A DNA stretch of 8,547 nucleotides from Anaerolineae bacterium (GTDB lineage Bacteria; Chloroflexota; Anaerolineae; Anaerolineales; E44-bin32). The stretch covers positions 1 through 8,547 of the forward strand of contig JAUVOZ010000082.1 in NCBI GenBank assembly GCA_030598885.1, read 5' to 3'. The translations under genes and the position numbers were made by a program. Shown here in pieces: positions 5,619-8,547 of this stretch; the first letter of the stretch is position 1; each line of letters opens with the position of its first letter. The notes beneath the pieces are model-generated. The model did not search any database. It was given only the letters and a program-made list of their open reading frames with translations, and was not told the DNA's origin.

Positions 5619-8136
5619 CTAATAACCGCCCGGTGAGCTCTTTGACCTCGCTACCACCGGGCCCCACTGGACCGACGCATGCCGGACAGCCATCCTGGCA
5701 ACGACAGACACGTACCATATCCAACGCACCAGTGAGTAGGTCGGCATGCAATTCGTAGAGGCGCTCCGACAGTCCCAACCCCTCTGGTACCCTATCATAA
5801 ATTGTTATCGTCGGTCCTTTGGTGTTCTTCGCGCGGATTTCGGTGAGAGAACCTAGATCGCGCGGGTCGCACATCAAATACAGGGGGGCAATGTTCCTCA
5901 GCGCGTATGCCAAGCCGCCCAGCGCGCTGCGCCTCCCCCGGACAGACTCGGCACGATGGTGGCAGGTAGGACAAAGAGTAATCAGGTTATCGAGATCGTT
6001 AGCCGGGCGGTCATATTGATTCTCGCCCTGTAAGTAACCGAACTCGCGGAAGGGACGGATATGGTGTACCTCGTGCGCTCGGTCGTCCCGTTCAGGAACG
6101 CCGCATTGCCGGCAGCGATAATCGTCACGAACCCGAGCAGCGTCGCGCGCGCGGGACCAACTCGGTCCGTAGTCACCGGGCGGCAGCAACACACCCTCCG
6201 CCTCGAGCCGATCCACAGTTTCCGGGGCGATCCAAAGCCAATAAGCGCTGGTCTCAAACGAACGCGGTGGTAAGTCAATTGATCCATATCCCAACGTCTC
6301 GTGTGTATAGCGTTTGACTTTACGAAAGGTGGTCGAGGTCGCTGTAATCTGCACCCACCCTTGCGCCCGTCGGGCAGGGGCGTGTTCATCTGCATCGTAG
6401 ACCTCGAGCGTCTCAAGTTCCACCGACTCGGAGGCGTTGGTATAGTAGTCGACATCAGCGCGTTTAACTTCGGCCAAGGCGTTCTCCCAATCCAGGTGCT
6501 GGACGAGATGGGTCCGTCCCTCATGGATGTAGACCGCCCCTTCGTGCAGCAGGATTGGTGCAGTAGCTCGATCGACCTCACCGATGACGATCGGGCGACC
6601 CTGACCAATGTCCTGGATCACGACCGGGTCATCGCCGCTGGCCCGCAGCGATACCGACGCAGCCGGGTAGGCATCAGCCACCCAGGTGTAAACCTCGTCT
6701 GAGCGATGCAGATCGCCTTCCTCGGCCAGGTAAGCGAGCAACTCCCCAATATCATCGAAGGCGCCGAAGGTCTCACCGTCCTTGAAGGGCAACTCAAAGG
6801 CTGCACAACGCAGATGGCGGACTAGGATTGCCAGATTGTCGGGATTGATCAATCCCATCTCGGGCGGACGTTCAAAAAGATAGCCGGGATGGGCAGCGAC
6901 GAACTGGTCGAGTGGAGCTGCGGAAGCGACAAGGATAGCTGCTGAGACCTCGCTTCGTCGCCCGGCACGACCTGCCTGCTGCCACAAACTGGCGATAGTG
7001 CCCGGATAACCCGCGATCACCGCCGCGCCAAGTTGACCAATGTCGACCCCTAACTCCAACGCGTTTGTGGCCACTACACCCTGGACTATCCCATCGCGCA
7101 AACCATGTTCAATCTCACGCCTCTCGAGGGGTAAGTAACCTCCTCGATATCCACGGATAGCATTAGGGTCACCGCCAATACGCTCAAAAGCATCGCGCAC
7201 ATAACCGAGCAACACCTCCGTCGTGAGCCGAGCGCGAGCGAAGATCGCTGTCTGCACTCCAGTCCCCAAGAAGCGCTCGGCGATGCGGGTTGCTTCCAGG
7301 GTATAGGCGCGACGGATCCCAAGCCTCGGGTCAATCACCGGTGGGTTGTAGATGATAATGTGCTTCTCAGCCCGCGGTGATCCATCCAGATCGGGCGAAA
7401 TGAGACGAACCGGGGCCTCGATAAGCCGCTCGGCCAACTCCTTGGGATTGGCAATGGTGGCCGAGGTAAGCGCGAAGTGTGGCTCGGAACCATAAAAGCG
7501 GCAAAGGCGGCGCAGACGTCGAAGCAGGTTGGCCACATTAGAGCCGAAGACACCGCGGTAGACATGCAACTCGTCGAGCACCACCCAGCGTAGATTCTCA
7601 AGCAACATCGCCCAGCGCGGGTGATGGGGGAGAATACCAGTGTGTAGCATATCGGGATTGGTGATCAGGATTCGTGCCTCGTCCCTGATCTGGCGTCGCC
7701 GGGTCGGAGGTGTGTCGCCATCGTAGGTGCGGGCGGGGATCTGATCAACGGCGTTCAGAGTCTGCAGGAAATCACCCAGGGCGGCAGCCTGATCCTGAGC
7801 AAGCGCCTTGGTGGGGAAGAGGTAAAGCGCTCGGGCTTCGGGATCAGCCATGAGTATTTGAAGCACAGGAAGGTTGTAACAAAGCGTCTTGCCCGAGGCG
7901 GTGCCGGTGACCACCACCACGTTCTCGCCATCGAGGGCGGCTTCCACGGCTTCTGCCTGATGGGTGTAAAGCGGTGCGGTATCTCTCTCCCGTAGAGCGG
8001 CAATCAAGCGTGGGTCGAGGCTGGTCGGGAAGTCAGCATAGCGCGCTGGTCGTTCCGGTAACCGCTCCCAGGCAGATACGTTTTTCATAAACGATGTGTC
8101 AAATCGTAAACGTTCGAGGGCCTCTTCGACTGACAT
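5602..8136 (-). CDS. MrfA/YprA-type DExH helicase with inserted HNH nuclease domain
   Basis: An 844-residue superfamily 2 helicase. Visible motifs are Walker A TGTASGKT (77-84), FPTKALAQDQ, DELH (188-191), SAT (225-227), NALELGVDIG (about 358-367) and the motif VI QQAGRAGR (386-393). The C-terminus carries the DUF1998-like cysteine set CxCxxxCxxC (Cys811, 813, 817, 820) after an LADLLTG-like helix, as in MrfA-type DNA repair helicases. Between them, at about residues 670-730 (genome 5947-6129), sits a full HNH motif set: CRQC, VHHIRPF (His691, His692), Asn717 in NLITLC, and CPTCHH. B. subtilis MrfA is about 750 residues and I recall no HNH there, so this looks like an added domain. The frame opens at 8220, but the ATG at 8136 starts the family-like sequence and excludes a repeat-derived stretch. 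A LuxR-type HTH fragment overlaps its 3' end. DNA repair is the likely role. Confidence 0.88.
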   Translation of the reverse strand: MSVEEALERLRFDTSFMKNVSAWERLPERPARYADFPTSLDPRLIAALRERDTAPLYTHQAEAVEAALDGENVVVVTGTASGKTLCYNLPVLQILMADPEARALYLFPTKALAQDQAAALGDFLQTLNAVDQIPARTYDGDTPPTRRRQIRDEARILITNPDMLHTGILPHHPRWAMLLENLRWVVLDELHVYRGVFGSNVANLLRRLRRLCRFYGSEPHFALTSATIANPKELAERLIEAPVRLISPDLDGSPRAEKHIIIYNPPVIDPRLGIRRAYTLEATRIAERFLGTGVQTAIFARARLTTEVLLGYVRDAFERIGGDPNAIRGYRGGYLPLERREIEHGLRDGIVQGVVATNALELGVDIGQLGAAVIAGYPGTIASLWQQAGRAGRRSEVSAAILVASAAPLDQFVAAHPGYLFERPPEMGLINPDNLAILVRHLRCAAFELPFKDGETFGAFDDIGELLAYLAEEGDLHRSDEVYTWVADAYPAASVSLRASGDDPVVIQDIGQGRPIVIGEVDRATAPILLHEGAVYIHEGRTHLVQHLDWENALAEVKRADVDYYTNASESVELETLEVYDADEHAPARRAQGWVQITATSTTFRKVKRYTHETLGYGSIDLPPRSFETSAYWLWIAPETVDRLEAEGVLLPPGDYGPSWSRARDAARVRDDYRCRQCGVPERDDRAHEVHHIRPFREFGYLQGENQYDRPANDLDNLITLCPTCHHRAESVRGRRSALGGLAYALRNIAPLYLMCDPRDLGSLTEIRAKNTKGPTITIYDRVPEGLGLSERLYELHADLLTGALDMVRVCRCQDGCPACVGPVGPGGSEVKELTGRLLEALLG

Positions 8137-8145
8137 AGCAAGAAG

Positions 8146-8151
8146 ATTATA
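8146..8151 (-). promoter_or_regulatory. Candidate -10 box for a leaderless helicase transcript
   Basis: Read on the minus strand, TATAAT sits here with 9 bases between it and the helicase ATG at 8136. That is near the distance at which transcription would start on or just before the ATG, and no Shine-Dalgarno is seen, so the mRNA may be leaderless. No -35 match is found at normal spacing, so the call is tentative. Confidence 0.35.
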
Positions 8152-8171
8152 CTTGTATACTGATCCACTAG

Positions 8172-8200
8172 CTTCCCGCGAGCTTGAAGCCCGGTGGAGG
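8172..8200. repeat. Decayed copy of the GC-rich palindrome (copy A)
   Basis: This 29-base element resembles copy C (8386-8414) with a few substitutions and one deletion in the right arm; its left arm CTTCCCGCGAGCTTGAAGC is the best conserved part. The stem is imperfect. It lies 36 bp upstream of the helicase ATG, inside the open frame that runs to 8220, so the longer N-terminal reading of the helicase would translate repeat DNA. Confidence 0.6.
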
Positions 8201-8234
8201 AACTCCGAGATCCTATACAATACAGGTAGTTAAC

Positions 8235-8263
8235 CTCCCCGCGAGCTTAGAGCTCGTGGGGAG
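8235..8263. repeat. GC-rich palindrome, copy B
   Basis: CTCCCCGCGAGCT (8235-8247) pairs with AGCTCGTGGGGAG (8251-8263), a 13-bp stem with one G-T wobble and a three-base centre. It is 26 of 29 bases identical to copy C. GTAG stands at 8226-8229, five bases before the stem, which recalls the tetranucleotide foot of REP elements, though this may be chance. Read on the minus strand, it is preceded by a run of six T. Confidence 0.8.
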
Positions 8264-8383
8264 CTAAAAAAGCCTGAATGTTTCGGCATTGATGTACAAT
8301 CTTTAGGAAGGGGGAGAGACGCAGTAAAACTTACTTTCCAAAATTCATTCGCATATACGGTTCCAAATAAAATCACCGATCTC
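8264..8383. other. Non-coding spacer between palindromes B and C
   Basis: No gene is seen in this 120-bp spacer. It starts with CTAAAAAAGCC and has a small imperfect stem (GCCTGAA with TTCGGC, about 8271-8286). The rest is AT-rich without clear promoter elements. It may be the left end of a transposase-mobilised unit, but the boundaries cannot be set here. Confidence 0.4.
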
Positions 8384-8416
8384 ACCTCCCCGCGAGCTTT
8401 AAGCTCGCGGGGAGGT
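8384..8416. repeat. Perfect 16-bp GC-rich palindrome, copy C
   Basis: ACCTCCCCGCGAGCTT (8384-8399) and AAGCTCGCGGGGAGGT (8401-8416) are perfect reverse complements around a single T. It ends 20 bp before the transposase ATG, so it may be the hairpin substrate recognised by that enzyme, as with REPs and IS200/IS605 ends, and may also fold in the transposase mRNA leader. Confidence 0.88.
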
Positions 8417-8436
8417 CAAAGAGGGGGACACCGAGC

Positions 8437-8547
8437 ATGCCTCGCAGAAGAATACCATTTCGAGCTAATTGCTTCTATCACGTGTTTAACTGCGGCGTCG
8501 ACCACAGGACGATTTTCTTCTCACCAGACAATTACTTATACTGCCTA
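8437..8547 (+). CDS. REP-associated tyrosine transposase (Y1/HUH), N-terminal part
   Basis: The first 37 codons of a Y1-type single-strand transposase of the TnpA-REP (RAYT) group run off the window end. The N-terminal signature is clear: MPRRRIPF followed by CFYHVFNCGVDHRTIFFSPD and NYLYCL, matching the family pattern YHVxNRG followed by an aromatic-rich IFF...NYLxFL. The usual Arg of NRG is Cys here (FNCG). The HUH histidines and the catalytic tyrosine lie beyond the window, so activity cannot be judged. GAGGGGG at 8421-8427, about nine bases before the ATG, is a good Shine-Dalgarno. Copy C of the palindrome lies 20 bp upstream, with copies B and A beyond it. Such enzymes cut and join single-stranded DNA at REP hairpins and are often domesticated rather than freely mobile. 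Confidence 0.88.
   Translation, partial: MPRRRIPFRANCFYHVFNCGVDHRTIFFSPDNYLYCL

Noticed and set aside
5982..6608. 208-residue minus-strand open frame within the helicase gene
   Set aside because: It is another frame of the helicase/HNH region with odd composition and no recognisable motif.
8172..8416. CRISPR array
   Set aside because: There are only three imperfect copies, at unequal spacing (63 and 151 bases), they are strong palindromes, and a REP-type transposase lies beside them.

Overview
The window looks like an ordinary stretch of a bacterial chromosome with a small mobile or repeat module at its right end. Gene order and protein style suggest a Chloroflexota-like bacterium: a guanylate kinase tail next to a rhomboid protease, an M19 dipeptidase operon, a LipA of that style, and a REP-type transposase with GC-rich palindromes. 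That assignment is an impression from protein style, not a phylogeny. No tRNA, rRNA or CRISPR array was seen.

Layout. Positions 1-339 (+) are the C-terminal end of guanylate kinase. A complete GlpG-type rhomboid protease follows at 429-1130 (+). Converging on it from the right is a tightly packed minus-strand operon: a glyoxalase II-like metallo-beta-lactamase-fold hydrolase (3461-2835), an M19 membrane-type dipeptidase (2833-1742) and a four-helix membrane protein of unknown function (1738-1187). To its right is an AT-rich control region with nested inverted repeats (about 3462-3646). Next come a 65-residue Trp/Cys-rich putative zinc-binding microprotein (3647-3844, +) and a single-domain cold-shock protein (4035-4244, +) with a long leader. 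The cold-shock gene and the convergent lipoyl synthase gene lipA (5328-4324, -) share a perfect 14-bp hairpin terminator.

Upstream of lipA is a broken LuxR/GerE-type helix-turn-helix fragment with no start codon (5618-5349, -). It overlaps the end of a large DExH helicase (8136-5602, -). The helicase is of the MrfA/YprA type and has a complete HNH nuclease motif set inserted between the helicase core and the C-terminal cysteine-rich region. Its neighbourhood ends in three copies of a GC-rich palindrome (8172-8416). The window closes with the first 37 codons of a REP-associated tyrosine (Y1/HUH) transposase (8437 onwards, +).

How the genes work together. The minus-strand triplet is probably one transcription unit, judged by 1-3 bp spacing and an in-gene ribosome binding site. 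LipA makes the lipoyl cofactor; no lipB or lplA is visible beside it. The transposase and palindromes form a REPtron-like unit, one decayed copy of which reaches into the leader of the helicase gene. The points most worth a second look are the HNH-bearing helicase, the transposase/palindrome unit, the microprotein and the orphan HTH fragment. Nothing here proves a new system.
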